Below, one piece after another: positions 1-11,297 of a DNA stretch of 64,000 bases. The notes beneath the pieces were generated by a model. That model saw only the letters and a list, made by a program, of their open reading frames with translations, did no database searches and was not told the origin of the DNA. Where the stretch lies: the NCBI GenBank assembly GCA_035048485.1, contig CM068583.1, positions 46,071,790 to 46,135,789 on the forward strand, written 5' to 3'. How positions within the stretch are numbered: the first letter of the stretch is position 1; each line of letters starts with the position of its first letter. This stretch comes from Pteria penguin (taxonomy: Eukaryota; Mollusca; Bivalvia; Pterioida; Pteriidae). Both the position numbers and the translations under genes were made by a program.

Positions 1-80
1 GTGCATCAGGCAGATGTCGTCACCATATACGTGAAATAATCGTGCAGTGACGTAAAACAATAATCAATCATTCATTCATT
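1..80 (+). repeat. 3' tail of a tRNA-derived SINE, cut by the window edge
   Basis: The text from the first base (GCATCAGGCAGATG, then CACCATATACGTGAAATA, ending in ATTCATTCATTC) matches the 3' half of the complete SINE at 41032-41301. The tRNA-like head lies outside the window. The ATTC/AATC repeats form the SINE tail. Confidence 0.75.
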
Positions 81-580
81 CAACATAATTAGCCTCTTGC
101 AGTATTGTCTATATCCGTCTTTGGACGGGTCGTATTATGTTACGGCGCTTTTCGTTTATCCGTCCATCCTTCTGCCCATCTGTTTGCCTGATTGCTTGTC
201 TGTCTGTCTGTCTGTCTAAACAAAGTCTTCAATTTTTCTGACTTCTTCCCGTTGTAATGTAAAACTTTGAAATAAAATTATGTGCATGACTTCCGCATGA
301 CAAGGTATATTTCCACATTATGAAAAAGCAACTTTTTTCCGACATGTTTATCTTATTCCGAACTGTATCTAGTACTCCTTCTGTTTAAATGGGTATTTTG
401 TTTTTAGTTTCCAAAGCCTAAATAAAATTACTTATCTACAATGCAATAAATTTACAAATTTTGCAATAAAAGAGGTAAAAGCTGTAAAGGCTTGTGAAAT
501 AAAGATAACTCAAACAGATTCAAACTGTCTATAATCATAATAAAGGTTCCATAAAGTCCTCCAAAAGGAAGTCCGGTACA
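81..580. other. no gene recognised
   Basis: AT-rich sequence with a short TCTG run near 200-217. No coding or RNA signal was recognised. Confidence 0.5.
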
Positions 581-846
581 TAAAAAGTAAAGGAACACAA
601 TCACTCTACATTGCAAATATAGACAATGTTTTCATTGTGAGGCCGAAAATTTGCAATACAGCAGTGGCGGATCCAGGATTTCCGCCAGTGGGGCCCAAAT
701 GGGTATTAGCCAAACTTCTCAGCCATTCTTTGTGCAAAATCTGGATTTTACTAGTAAATATGTGACCAAAAAGGGGCGGGGAGGCGCGCCCCGCCCCCTC
801 TAAATCCGCCACTGTATATAGAGTGTTTGTGTTCCTTTACTTTTAT
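581..846. repeat. inverted repeat interrupted by a second short element
   Basis: The arm at 581-608 (starts TAAAAAGTAAAGGAACACAA) is repeated in reverse complement at 817-846. The arms are about 28 bp and enclose the hAT-like MITE at 662-814. The arrangement reads as one short inverted-repeat element split by another. Confidence 0.55.
662..814. mobile_element. hAT-like MITE, about 153 bp
   Basis: It begins CAGTGGCGGATCCAGG and ends with the inverted counterpart (CCGCCACTG), followed inside by G/C-rich runs. CAGTGGCG termini are typical of non-autonomous hAT elements. A clear 8-bp target duplication is not visible. A relative with the same ends lies at 34192-34341. Confidence 0.65.
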
Positions 847-966
847 ATATATAGAATAAGTGTCTTATTTTGTGTTTGCGTTAGCGCATTATTTCTCATA
901 AATGCATCAGACATTGTACTTTATTCCTGCATGAAAACACAAAATAAGACACTTATTCTATATATA
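840..966. repeat. long hairpin, arms about 34 bp
   Basis: The arm at about 840-874 (TATAGAATAAGTGTCTTATT core) returns inverted at about 929-966 (AATAAGACACTTATTCTATA). The loop is about 55 nt and no gene is involved. It may be part of the adjacent inverted-repeat element. Confidence 0.6.
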
Positions 967-1794
967 TGCGCTTTTAAATCCAAAATATCATTCTGGAAAC
1001 TTCCATTTCCTATTTATAAACTGCATCATTAAATCATTCCGGAGGGAAGTTAGAAGTTGAAAGCAGCCGGTGTCCCATGACAACGTAACGTTTATCCAGA
1101 ATGACATACTTTCGTCGAATGTCAAGCACTTTAGCGCAAAATACGACTTAAATGACGTCACGCAATGTTGGAAATGAGGAAAATTTCATTATGACGTCAT
1201 TAGCATAACAATCGAAAGTCTGCCAAACATCGCTTTCTATGTTGAAAAGTGGGTCAAATATGTGGCGTTATGACGTCACCGATCAATGTACTTTATACAG
1301 GAATAAAATACATAGGTCTTCAAAGCTTTATCTCAGGCAGTTACAGTGGTTGTGCATATATATAATCATAATGCTCATCCTAATTCGACTCTTTAAAATT
1401 CTAGATTCACAAATCGTCTTGACGAAACTCTGATAATGACAATGTTGCTGATGTGTAAATAAGAAAGTAGTACAGTTGGCTGTCACGTTAGCTCAGTCAT
1501 TAATACATTCACATGGCAGACAGAAAGTACAGTGTACCAGTGTCTGTTTGGTGACAGAGTTCCTGCTTGTTACCGGTAGTAATTCATAGGCGGATCTAGA
1601 AAGTTTGGGGAACAAATGTTCTGCACTATCGGTCTGGAAAGAGGTGGGGTTTGCAGCCCTAAAATTGGTCGAAAATTACCTTTTTTTATTTGCACTGTAT
1701 TGCTGTGTTATAAAATCAAGAGGCCAATGTGGGTTTATATCGCTCACCGGAACACATTTTGATCATTCACGAACTACTGACTGCTTGAAGGAAT
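967..1794. other. no gene recognised
   Basis: Only short incidental open frames are present. Several TGACGTCA-type palindromes occur (near 1154-1157, 1191-1199 and 1271-1278) without other context. Confidence 0.5.
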
Positions 1795-2018
1795 TTGCAG
1801 ATACACGTATATGGTGAGGAAATATTCCCGATGCATGGCAGAGAAATTTTCACTTCTGCAACGGACACACCCGAAGTGGTGATGGATCTTTTCTGTGCGC
1901 TCCTTGACGTGGGATCTCGGATCTCACAACAAGACACCGATGCTCTCACGGCGGGAGTCGAACTTTGACCTCTCGGTCAAGAGTCGAGCAAAATATCCAC
2001 TGAGTCACTCCAGCTCAA
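1795..2018 (-). mobile_element. tRNA-derived SINE, minus strand
   Basis: Read on the minus strand it has an A-box-like GAGTGACTCAGTGG and a B-box-like AAAGTTCGACTCCC. These are followed by the SINE core shared with the copies at 35662 and 41032 (GGGTGTGTCCGTTGCA, CACCATATACGTG). Bases vary from the other copies, so it is an older or divergent copy. Confidence 0.7.
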
Positions 2019-2135
2019 CTAATATTGTGAAATATGCATCAGATTTACCAAATACAACATGCTAATATAAGCTGGACTATGTTTTGTCAACAGCTGGTAA
2101 TAAGACAAAAACCATACATTTTATCCTTACGACTC

Positions 2136-3640
2136 TGCTTATGTTAATTGTTTGGTATTTTCCTACACTACTATACGGCTAGTGTTTATTATTTGGTATT
2201 TTCTACGCCACTATGCGGCTAGTGTACATTGTTTGGCATTTTCCTACACCACTATACGGCTAGTGTTTATTGTTTGGTATTTTCCTACACCACTATACGG
2301 CTAGTGTATATTGTTTGGTATTTTCCTACACCACTATACGGCTAGTGTTAATTGTTTGATATTTTCCTACACCACTATACGGCTAGTGTACATTGTTTGG
2401 TATTTTCCTACACCACTTTACGACGAGTGTTTATTGTTTGGTATTTTCCCACGCCACTATACGGTTAGTGTTAATTGTTTAGTATTTTCCTACAACACTA
2501 TACGGTAGTGTTAATTGTTTAGTATTTTCCTACACCACTATACGGCTAGTGTATATTGTTTGGTATTTTCCTACACCGCTATACGGCTACTGTTAATTGT
2601 TTGGTATTGTCCTACACCAATTTACGGCTACTGTATATTGTTTGGTATTTTCCTACACCACTATACGGCTAGTGTATATTGCTTTGTATTTTTATCCTAC
2701 GGCACTATACGGCTAGTGTTAATTGTTTGGTATTTTCCTACACCACTATACGGCTAGTGTATATTGCTTTGTATTTTTATCCTACGGCACTATACGGCTA
2801 GTGTTAATTGTTTGGTATTTTCCTACACCACTATACGGCTAGTGTTAATTGTTTGGTATTTTCCTACACCACTATATGGCTAGTATTTATTGTTTGGTGT
2901 TTTCCTACACCACTATACGGCTAGTGTATATTGTTTGGTATTTTCCTACACCACTATACGGCTAGTGTTAATTGTTTGGTATTTTCCTATACCACTATAC
3001 GGCTACTGTTAATTGTTTGGTGTTTTCCTACACCACTATACGGCTAGTGTTAACTGCTTAGTATTTTCCTACACCACTATACGGCTAGTGTTTATTATTT
3101 GGTATTTTCTACGCCACTATGCGGCTAGTGTACATTGTTTGGCATTTTCCTACACCACTATACGGCTGCTATTGTTTATTGTTTGGTATTTTCCTACACC
3201 ACTATACGGCTAGTGTATATTGTTTGGTGTTTTCCTACACCACTATACGGCTGCTAGTGTTTATTGTTTGGTATTTTCCTACACCACTATGCGGCTAGTG
3301 TACATTGTTTGGCATTTTCCTACACCACTATACGGCTGCTAGTGTTTATTGTTTGGTATTTTCCTACACCACTATACGGCTAGTGTATATTGTTTGGTGT
3401 TTTCCTACACCACTATACGGCTGCTAGTGTTTATTGTTTGGTATTTTCCCATGCCACTATACGGTTAGTGTTAATTGTTTAGTATTTTCCTACACCACTA
3501 TACGGTTAGTGTTAATTGTTTAGTATTTTCCTACACCACTATACGGCTAGTGTATATTGCTTGGTATATTCATACACCACTATACTGCTAATGTTTAATA
3601 TTGTTTGGTGTTTTCCTTTAGGACTTTGCTAATTTTTACT
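2136..3640. repeat. minisatellite, about 41-bp unit, more than 30 copies
   Basis: The unit runs ATTGTTTGGTATTTTCCTAC then ACCACTATACGGCTAGTGTT, about 41 bp, with 43-44-bp variants that insert TGC before TAGTG. Copies are 85-100% alike. Blocks recur (CGCCACTATGCGGCTAGTGT at about 2209 and 3112), so the array shows higher-order duplication. Open frames in it are by-products of the repeat. Confidence 0.9.
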
Positions 3641-4140
3641 GTTTGGTATTTTATAAGCAGTCACAGCTTACAGTGAATGTTGTATGAGCAAAAAAATGAA
3701 GTAAGAGAGGATACAATGCGAAACATTAGGTGGTCGTACGCTATTGATTTAGGTCAGGAAACGACGTAGGGAACTCTTGTTTTAACGCTGTTCACACAAA
3801 CGCCGTCTTTGATTGGACAACAAATATGAAATATTATACTATAATACAAATATTCAGTAATGATGAAATAATCGACAGACCAAAACGGTGAACTAATCAT
3901 CAAAGAATCAAGTAAAATAATAACGAACAAACATAAACTGGTGTATATTTTTTCCGCTAGTATAAAATTCACTGTAGGCAAAGTAATTCTTGATATTTAC
4001 CAGCACAGTCTTAAAGGAATAAATACCCCACTGCTGCATCAACACTAAATATTGCAGCCAGTGATACCCACAGTGTTGGCTGTAGAAGACTGAGAAATTT
4101 TGTGAATTGGCCTTTGACACATGACCGTAAATTCAAGGTC
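3641..4140. other. no gene recognised
   Basis: Unique-looking AT-rich sequence. Short overlapping minus-strand frames have no recognisable motif. Confidence 0.45.
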
Positions 4141-4810
4141 AAAATCGCAAAATTATAATTAAATGAGTAAAAACTTCAATGTTATGACCTAGACACAATT
4201 TTGACCGTGACATGTACTGTTACTTTGATTTATATACAACCATCGGTAAGGTCATGATCCCTGCGGTATCAACAACATATGTGTGAAATTTTATCCAAAT
4301 CGAACGAAGCAGCGAAATTTAAGGCTCAAATATGAATTTCACAATAACACCTATGACCTTGACTTTAGATATATTACATTGGTTCAAAGCCATTTCCCAT
4401 CCTTTGAGCATGAACAATGTCAATCACGTGAAATACCATCCTGTTCCAAGTCAATAGAAAAAGTAGTTACCATTCGGACACGAATTTGTGAACCGTGCAG
4501 ATACCGGTATTAACCCTTGCATTTAGGTTATAACACACCATTGGCTCAAGGACAATAACTGTGTGTAGTATTACCCAAATCCAAGTTATCATTGTAAAAT
4601 TAAAAGGACAAATTTTGAAAATATGTGCAATGTGACATTGACCTTACAGACATGACCTTGGTTAAATGTCATGACACACTCTTGGACCATGGATAACAAA
4701 TGCATGAAGTATAATCATTATGCAAGGCAGCATAAAGACGTTATGGAGGGACTCGATTTGAATAGTTCAGCGGACAGACCAAAGATACAGACAGACGGAC
4801 ATTGTTTCCT
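4141..4810. repeat. degenerate interspersed repeat rich in TGACCTTGA boxes
   Basis: About four degenerate units of roughly 160 bp. Each has a TATGACCTTGA-type box, an ACACACYYTTGG-type box and ATGAACAA/GTGTGAAATTT phrases. The same unit is seen more clearly at 60300-60990. This is a dispersed host repeat, not a gene. Confidence 0.55.
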
Positions 4811-6052
4811 AACTTGTAGAAGATTCCTATATACCTAATTTCTATTGAAACGGTCGGCTCATACCTTCACCACCGTTTCTATTTCACCATTCATATTTTG
4901 TGCGGGAAAACTTTGCCGATAGAAACTGGGTCATTGCATCCAAAAAATGGAGTGACAGGCTCAAATCACTTACTTTTTTGGCTAAATTAATCCATAACTA
5001 TTCATATCTATCCATTTTCTTGTAGAAAAAAATCCATGTATACTGCAATAAATACATCACAACACATTTGGTGTATTTCTCCATTACTTTCAATGGAGGG
5101 GGAGGGGTAAGTCTCACTCTAGAGTAGGGCAGCCAGGGGGAAGTCTGGCTATAGGGGAACACTCACTCTATAACACCAGCCATTCCGTTTATCAAAAATG
5201 CAAGTTTGTGTAATGAAAGGAATGGTGGCCCTAAAATAGGGCCATGTCTTGTGGCTTAACTAGACCATGATGCTGAACTTCTCCTTTCCCTCGCACAAAA
5301 TGACATTATGCGATCTAATAAATCCTGTCTACTGAGCCGAGTTCAAACGAAAGTCCAAATGGTACGACATGGTGTCTTTAAGGACAGAGTGTGATCGACA
5401 TTTATTACAATAAACAATCCTCTGACAGTAATTGTGGGTCAATGCTACCAGTTAGGATTAAGATAATCCCAGACATGGATGAAAAGATTAACTGTGACAC
5501 TAACGTCAACCCAGCTCAGTCAGTTATGGCCTGTAATCGGTGTCGGAAATATTAAGTTTTATATCTGTCTAGGCGAAATCTAATTCCTGAAACAAATGGC
5601 ATGTTAATGGAATATTAGGTAACATTTTCAAAGGATCGTGATAATCTTATAAAATCGAAATATTGTTGAACACACCCTTTGCCTCATAAATTAATCATTG
5701 CATATCGTATTCGTTAAACGTGTATGTAAAGATCCGTAAAAAGGTATTGTCAAACAACAATTCTAATTCACCTTTTTTGTTGTTGTTGTTGTTTTGACAA
5801 TTCTGATTGGTCCACATTTTAGCGTTCAGACATATATAACCACGATATACCGTCCTCAAATGTATTACTACATTGTATGTACTCTTTGTCCACATTACAT
5901 TCGACCTTCACCTATCAAAAATACTGTCTATAACAGCTTCGTCCAGTGCTCTCAACGTCCATCTTAAGTCTTGTATCATAGACGATTTACAGTTTCGAAT
6001 TCTACTATTCTCGGGCACATTTAAAACAATGAAGATGAACAACAAAACTAAC
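4811..6052. other. no gene recognised
   Basis: No credible coding signal. The segment 5870-6052 is open on both strands and runs into the following 39-bp array, but it has no recognisable domain. Confidence 0.45.
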
Positions 6053-7272
6053 AACGTACATGAAGTACCAATATGCAACATGCTCTCTAGCAATGCACAT
6101 GAAGTACCACTATGCAACATGCTGTCTAGCAACGTACATGACGTACCACTATGCAACATGCTCTCTAGCAACGTACATGAAGTACCACTATGCAACATGC
6201 TCTCTAGCAACGTACATGACGTACCGCTATGCAACATGCTCTCTAGCAACGTACATGAAGTACCACTATGCAACATGCTCTCTAGCAACGTACATGACGT
6301 ACCACTATGCAACATGCTCTCTAGCAACGTACATGAAGTACCACTATACAACATGCTCTCTAGCAACGTACATGACGTACCACTATGCAACATGCTCTCT
6401 AGCAACGTACATGAAGTACCACTATACAACATGCTCTCTAGCAACGTACATGGCGTACCACTATGCAACATGCTCTCTAGCAACGTACATGACGTACCAG
6501 TATGCAACATGCTCTCTAGCAACGTACATGAAGTACCACTATGCAACATGCTCTCTAGCAATGCACATGAAGTACCACTATGCAACATGCTGTCTAGCAA
6601 CGTACATGACGTACCACTATGCAACATGCTCTCTAGCAACGTACATGAAGTACCACTATGCAACATGCTCTCTAGCAACGTACATGACGTACCGCTATGC
6701 AACATGCTCTCTAGCAATGTACATGACGTACCACTATGCAACATGCTCTCTAGCAACGTACATGAAGTACCACTATACAACATGCTCTCTAGCAACGTAC
6801 ATGGCGTACCACTATGCAACATGCTCTCTAGCAACGTACATGACGTACCACTATGCAACATGCTCTCTAGCAACACACATGAAGTACCACTATGCAACAT
6901 GCTCTCTAGCAACGTACATGACCTACCACTATGCAACATGCTCTCTAGCAACGTACATGAAGTACCACTATGCAACATGCTCTCTAGCAACGTACATGAC
7001 GTACCACTATGCAACATGCTCTCTAGCAACGTACATGACGTACCACTATGCAACTTGCTCTCTAGCAACGTACATGACGTACCACTATGCAACATGCTCT
7101 CTAGCAACGTACATGAAGTACCACTATGCAACATGCTCTCTAGCAACGTACATGTACATGACGTACCACTATGCAACATGCTCTCTAGCAACGTACATGG
7201 CGTACCACTATGCAACATGCTCTCTAGCAACGTACATGAAGTACCACTAATTCAACATGCTCTCTAGCATGT
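6053..7272. repeat. 39-bp minisatellite, 31 copies
   Basis: The unit is 39 bp (GTACATGAAGTACCACTATG then CAACATGCTCTCTAGCAAC), an exact multiple of three. The array is therefore open in two forward frames and one reverse frame for about 400 codons each. Copies alternate between ..CATGAAGTACC.. and ..CATGACGTACC.., so many stretches behave as a 78-bp dimer. Variant-marked copies 2-5 recur as copies 14-17, showing a 12-unit duplication. One copy near 7150 carries an extra GTACAT. A continuous 13-residue-repeat protein (5873-7267) is possible on paper, but no promoter, signal peptide or family match was recognised. Confidence 0.9.
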
Positions 7273-8880
7273 TATTTCATTTCGCCTGTTCAGCTGATTA
7301 CGATGCGATGTCAAGTCATTCATGTGTGAATCAATTTGTGACTAATAATTCAATCATGGAATTTTGAGAATAAGAAACTGAAGAAAACTCTTGTGTCAAT
7401 GCAATAAATATCAATTCGTTTCTCGAAAGAATTTTAAACATGTCACTATCTGTCCCCTTAGCAACAAGGAACTTGGGGGCATTTTCAAAGAGAAAAAAAC
7501 CCCGATATTTGTGTTACAGTGAATTAGAAAAGGGACAAACATACTATGTTTGATTGTTTCCGATAGGTATTGGAAACCACCGTTTTCCTGGCTCCGTAAG
7601 CGTTGCCAGGAAAATTCTGTCTCCAACGACATAACCACGGTATGCCTATCGGAAACAACCAACCACAGTACGTTTATCCCCTAAATATACATACAGAGAC
7701 CAACAATACAAGGTAATAAGCTCTTGATACATCATCATAGAATATAAAGTAATTCCACCCAAGAATTCCAAGACACATTGGAAAACTGAGTCTTTGCCTA
7801 TGGTGTTACACCATAGAAATTTGTATTTTTTTCTCTTCTTTAACATAATTTACCTTCGAAAACAGTAACGATAAAATGCTAATACGGCAGTCGTTTAAGG
7901 ACTCAGATTTCGCTTAAATTCATAGGAATTTGCCACAATTTTTCCCCAACAATATATCTTATCCATATCAATGTCTTTTGATACATTTTAGGATTAGTTT
8001 GATACCATTTACGAATATGACACCTATATATGGTACTAACCTCAGTAAATTATTTGTACTGGACGTAAGTAGCTAGAAAGCAGCAGATGCTTACTCTTCT
8101 CCTACACATCATCTCACTAAGGGTGTGGGGTTCACGCGTGCTCTGTAGTAAATCCTTGTAGGTTTGTTTTCTATTTGTTTTTCCTCTTTTTTACCAATTT
8201 TTTTTTTTTTTTTTTTTTTGTTTGCCTTTCAGATTCATGATTGTAACTATCATCTTCATCTTGTCATTGAGAGAAGTGAAAACATAGTGTCCCAACAACC
8301 TTTTCTGCACAAGGGCATTTCAGAATTGACGCTTGTTTAACATTACAGTATATAGTATTTTAATTATACTTAATAACACATTACAACTCTGCCCTAACTT
8401 TTGCTTTTCTCGTCACTTTTTACACTGCAGAAATAATTATATGGGTTACCGTGCCTTACACATTAAGTCAAACAATACTTTGTAACAGATTATTTAAGAC
8501 CAAAATTATTATCTTTGACACTGATTTCCAGAAGGTGTCATCTTTAGTTTCTAAGTTTCCACGACAAAGTTTATCAAGAATCGTATCAACTATCGTATCA
8601 ACTATCACGTGTCTCATTGGCCGGGCATGTAATAGGTCCTAACTTGTTCAAGACGAAAACAATATATCACCACTTTGCGGGAGCGACCTGAAAATTACAA
8701 CCAAGTGTCTCAGATTTGCAATTTGGATGTTGTAAATAAAAGTTTTCTTGAACACGAGGATGGGGTATCTGCGTCCTTCCCACAATGTGATGATTATTTT
8801 CTCCTATCTGCCTAAAACTAATAAGAGTTGTCAGAAAGAGCTCGCCCGTGGCAACCAAATTTAAATAGCAAAGAAAAGTT
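7273..8880. other. no gene recognised; poly-T at 8199-8219
   Basis: AT-rich sequence with a 21-base T run. The short frames lack motifs. Confidence 0.45.
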
Positions 8881-9240
8881 TTTGTGACTAGGCCAGTCTT
8901 AAAGGTCAAGGTTAAAATATTTTATAGATTGATACGTAATGAAACGTCTTGTTACAAGGAATGCATAAATGAAATATTTAAGCCCTATCTCTTACTGTTC
9001 ATAAGTTAATATGACGAATGTTAAAGTTTTTGAAAAGTATGTCAAACTTCAAGGTCAAGGTCACAAGGTCAAAACTTTTGGTAACCAATGAAAGGTCTTG
9101 GTACAAGAAATAAACATGTGGAATACTAAAGCCCTCTCTCTAATAGTTCTAAAGCTTCCATCCAGATTAAAGGTTTTGTCTACGGACGACGATGCCTGGA
9201 GTATGACAATAGTTCTCCGGACATTCATCCCGGCGAGCTA
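8881..9240. repeat. AAGGTCAAGGTC-bearing interspersed repeat, two units
   Basis: Two related units, each with AAGGTCAAGGT, a phrase AATGAAA(C/G)GTCTTG, then ACAAG and AAGCCCT(A/C)TCTCT. They begin at about 8896 and 9050, a spacing near 150 bp. This is a typical dispersed repeat. Confidence 0.55.
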
Positions 9241-9653
9241 AAAATCAAAAATGCTTAAATATCCATGAAAACTTAGGTGAACAGCAGTTCTAGAGCCACG
9301 CTCCATGTCTTTACATTAATACGCAGTACTGGTGTCTAAGCGGTCTAATATTATATGCTTTGTATTATACGGTAAAAAACGAAGAAGTACGGAAGCTTAA
9401 ACCATATCTCGTAGTCCATGGAATAAAGGACAATATCGTATATAGTGTCATATTCAGACAAATGCGAACCCCAATAAAATCGTGGTGAGACCAGGTGCCC
9501 GGGAGGAGTAAGCGTACGTACCCTGGTTGCTTACAACACCCATCACAAAAGTCCTGCAACACCTTTTCAAGTCTAGGAAGTAAACACTTAAATATGCACA
9601 TATAAACACATGAAAGAGACAAGAACACGAAGTCAAATTATCCTATTCACGGT
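9241..9653. repeat. possible Penelope-like element 3'-tail fragment
   Basis: The stretch 9487-9545 (AGACCAGGTGCCCGGGAGGA..., then GGTTGCTTACAACACCCATC) resembles 28450-28505, which lies downstream of a Penelope-like RT fragment. The rest shows no gene. Confidence 0.35.
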
Positions 9654-9704
9654 ATGAAATGATCAGATGTTAATATTTATGCATCATCGTCAATATAAGC
9701 ACTA

Positions 9705-9755
<51 letters not shown>

Positions 9756-9762
9756 ATCTATA

Positions 9763-9796
<34 letters not shown>

Positions 9797-9797
9797 T
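9654..9797. repeat. left copy of a tandemly duplicated host segment with TATC/TA microsatellite
   Basis: It starts GAAATGATCAGATGTTAATA, continues through GCACTATATC, then (TATC)n and (TA)n. The same segment begins again at 27920, right of the Polinton. The Polinton therefore sits in the TA run of the first of two adjacent copies. Confidence 0.8.
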
Positions 9798-9807
9798 AGT
9801 GTACCGA

Positions 9808-10012
9808 GCCCCGATAATGCATTTTTGGCGTCCCCGATAATGCATAGGTGTCCCCGATAATGCATTTTAGTGAGTTGACCTAAACGTACTATAGTAGGTT
9901 AAAGATGAAGTGATAGGAGTATGTCCCCGATAATGCATTTTAGTGATCCCCGATAATGCATAGGTGTCCCCGATAATGCATTGCACTGAGTTGACCTAAA
10001 CGTACTGAAGTA
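9808..10012. promoter_or_regulatory. TIR iterons: six CCCCGATAATGCAT boxes
   Basis: Six boxes lie in two clusters of three (about 9808-9872 and 9922-9992). Each cluster is followed by GAGTTGACCTAAACGTACT and a near-palindrome (AACGTACTGAAGTACGTT in the inner copy). The right TIR repeats this inverted. Iterated boxes next to transposon ends are usual binding sites for the recombinase or replication initiator. The assignment to integrase or terminal protein is inference. Confidence 0.7.
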
Positions 10013-10106
10013 CGTTAAAGATGAACTCTTAAAGTGTCCTTGACCTTGGATTGAATGTCGTTATTGCACTTGATAACCTTGAGTTTACTTTTCTAAAGAT
10101 ATGGTT

Positions 10107-10122
10107 GGCCCTTAAAAGGGCC
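10107..10122 (-). terminator. palindromic gene-end element, left TIR
   Basis: The perfect palindrome GGCCCTTAAAAGGGCC lies 20 nt past the stop of the minus-strand terminal gene, after AATAAAAAATAAAAC in gene sense. It is followed by AACCATATCTTTAGAAAAGT. Identical or compensated copies lie at 11298, 11538 and 27562, always just past a stop codon. Confidence 0.65.
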
Positions 10123-10142
10123 GTTTTATTTTTTATTGTCCC

Positions 10143-10439
10143 TTACCAGCATAAGGGGCAGTGGCGATGTGCTTTCCTTCTATCGCTGCGCCTTGGTGTG
10201 GTATTTAGTAACCTTTCTACTAAATGTCCCACCCGGCAGGGTGGTGTTGTTCTCCTACCGGGTGGATCTTGTCTCGGTTCTCTTTTGACGACCGTGGCGT
10301 TCATTGGCTGTTCTGGTTCAATTTTAATATCTTCTCCCGAATCTCGGTCTCTTAATATTACACGGCCTATGGCCGGCTCATGTATGGTGAAAATCAGCCT
10401 CCTCTCCCAGTCTATTTTGATTTGAATCGTAGCTTCCAT
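10143..10439 (-). CDS. left terminal gene, 98 aa, with TIR-encoded C-terminal tail
   Basis: No known family was recognised. Residues 1-45 are a small, probably beta-rich segment (MEATIQIKID...). Residues 58-98 (DPPGRRTTPP...HRHCPLCW) are encoded inside the TIR and match the last 41 residues of the right terminal gene at 38 positions. The tail is rich in Arg, Pro, Cys and His and ends in an HCxxCW motif that could bind metal. The gene faces outward; the ATG lies about 55 nt below a TATATATA box and a GCGGAC box. A palindromic element follows the stop. The N-terminal half weakly resembles the 94-aa product at 11577-11861, so the two may be paralogues. The open frame on the other strand is its shadow. 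Confidence 0.75.
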   Translation of the reverse strand: MEATIQIKIDWERRLIFTIHEPAIGRVILRDRDSGEDIKIEPEQPMNATVVKREPRQDPPGRRTTPPCRVGHLVERLLNTTPRRSDRRKAHRHCPLCW

Positions 10440-10832
10440 GATGTAAGTCGAAAAAAAAGATAATTTTTTCAGGTAAAGTACTAATCATATTCTGAAGTAT
10501 ATATACTAATGTAAACGCGGACCTTTAGGGAAGCACTCATTCCATTAATAAACATTCTAATGTAAAACATAAACAATCTAATGTAAAACGCGGACCTGTA
10601 GGGAAACACCTTTTCATGACCTAAGTGTACTAAGACAAACTGTTGAAATATTCTACTGTAATTGCGGACGTGTAAGGAAACACCTTTTTGGTAACATAAA
10701 CAAAGTCTTGAAACATTCTCATTTCGCGGACGTCTACGGAAACACCCTTTTTCAGTATAAATAATAAGATTTTTCTAAAGAAGCGCCAGTTTTGAATCGA
10801 GATTTTTCTAAATCAAGATTTACGTATTAAAC
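10440..10832. promoter_or_regulatory. divergent control region with four GCGGAC boxes
   Basis: GCGGAC(C/G)T.TA.GGAA(A/G)CAC boxes start at 10517, 10590, 10664 and 10726, spaced 73, 74 and 62 bp. A fifth lies at 11911 above the 94-aa gene. TATATATA near 10497-10504 (minus gene) and TATAAATA near 10757 (plus gene) are candidate TATA boxes. Box plus TATA in front of three genes suggests shared control of the peripheral set. Confidence 0.6.
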
Positions 10833-11272
10833 ATGAGTTCTTCGAACAATATTGACTTTGAGACCATTTTGGAGATGTTATTGAAGGATGATAGTTTACA
10901 GGAAAAGGCAGGAGGGGGCAAACAACATCTAGCCCCCCAGTAGTTAATCAGCCCCAACAACAGGCACAAGTTCTGCAGACGCAGTCCCAGGCGCAACAAC
11001 AACAACAACAGGCGCAAGTCCAGCAGCTGCAACAACAACAACAACAACAACAAAAGGCGCAGCAGCAAAACACTAGCATTGCTCTGCCGGCGCTGCCGAG
11101 AATAACATCAACTCAGCAGAACAGGTTGTCAACAACAAGGGTGTTGCAGCGCCGAATACATGTTCTGGAAACAAACCAGAAAGTGTTGATTGAAGAACTA
11201 GCCAAGACACGCAACTGCCTAAAGGAGTTGGCGAAACTAGTACTTGAAAATAAAGAGAATGAAGAAATGTAA
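10833..11272 (+). pseudogene. Gln-rich coiled-coil protein with one frameshift
   Basis: The ATG at 10833 opens a frame (MSSSNNIDFETILEMLLKDD...) that hits a stop after about 36 codons. The frame one base away continues from about 10910 to a TAA at 11270. It has long poly-Gln stretches, then a helical segment of roughly 60 residues (heptad-like Leu/Val/Ile). The slip maps to the G run at 10914-10918 and could be a real deletion or an assembly error. The acidic helical N-terminus, Gln-rich linker and C-terminal coiled coil suggest an oligomeric regulatory protein, but no family was recognised. A palindrome (11298-11313) follows 25 nt after the stop. Confidence 0.6.
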
Positions 11273-11297
11273 ATAGAACAAAACATCAAAATAAAAA

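Larger units (their letters stand above)
9798..10271. repeat. left terminal inverted repeat, 474 bp
   Basis: It matches the reverse complement of 27413-27886 over exactly 474 bp. By eye, only about 12 positions differ, 11 of them clustered in 10170-10199. The outer part has two about 125-bp direct repeats, each with three CCCCGATAATGCAT boxes. The inner part encodes the 3' end of the minus-strand terminal gene and its palindromic gene-end element. Confidence 0.95.

Noticed and set aside
2136..3640. CRISPR-like array
   Set aside because: The repeats are contiguous with no unique spacers; this is a eukaryotic minisatellite.
5873..7267. 464-aa repetitive protein gene
   Set aside because: Openness follows from a 39-bp unit free of stops; the same array is open in two other frames. 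No start context, domain or splice evidence.
10051..10425. Plus-strand ORF in the left TIR (and 27364-27633 minus)
   Set aside because: Antisense shadow of the shared-tail genes; the minus/plus outward genes have promoters and gene-end elements.
10820..11068. Leu-rich minus-strand ORF
   Set aside because: It is the antisense of the poly-Gln codons.
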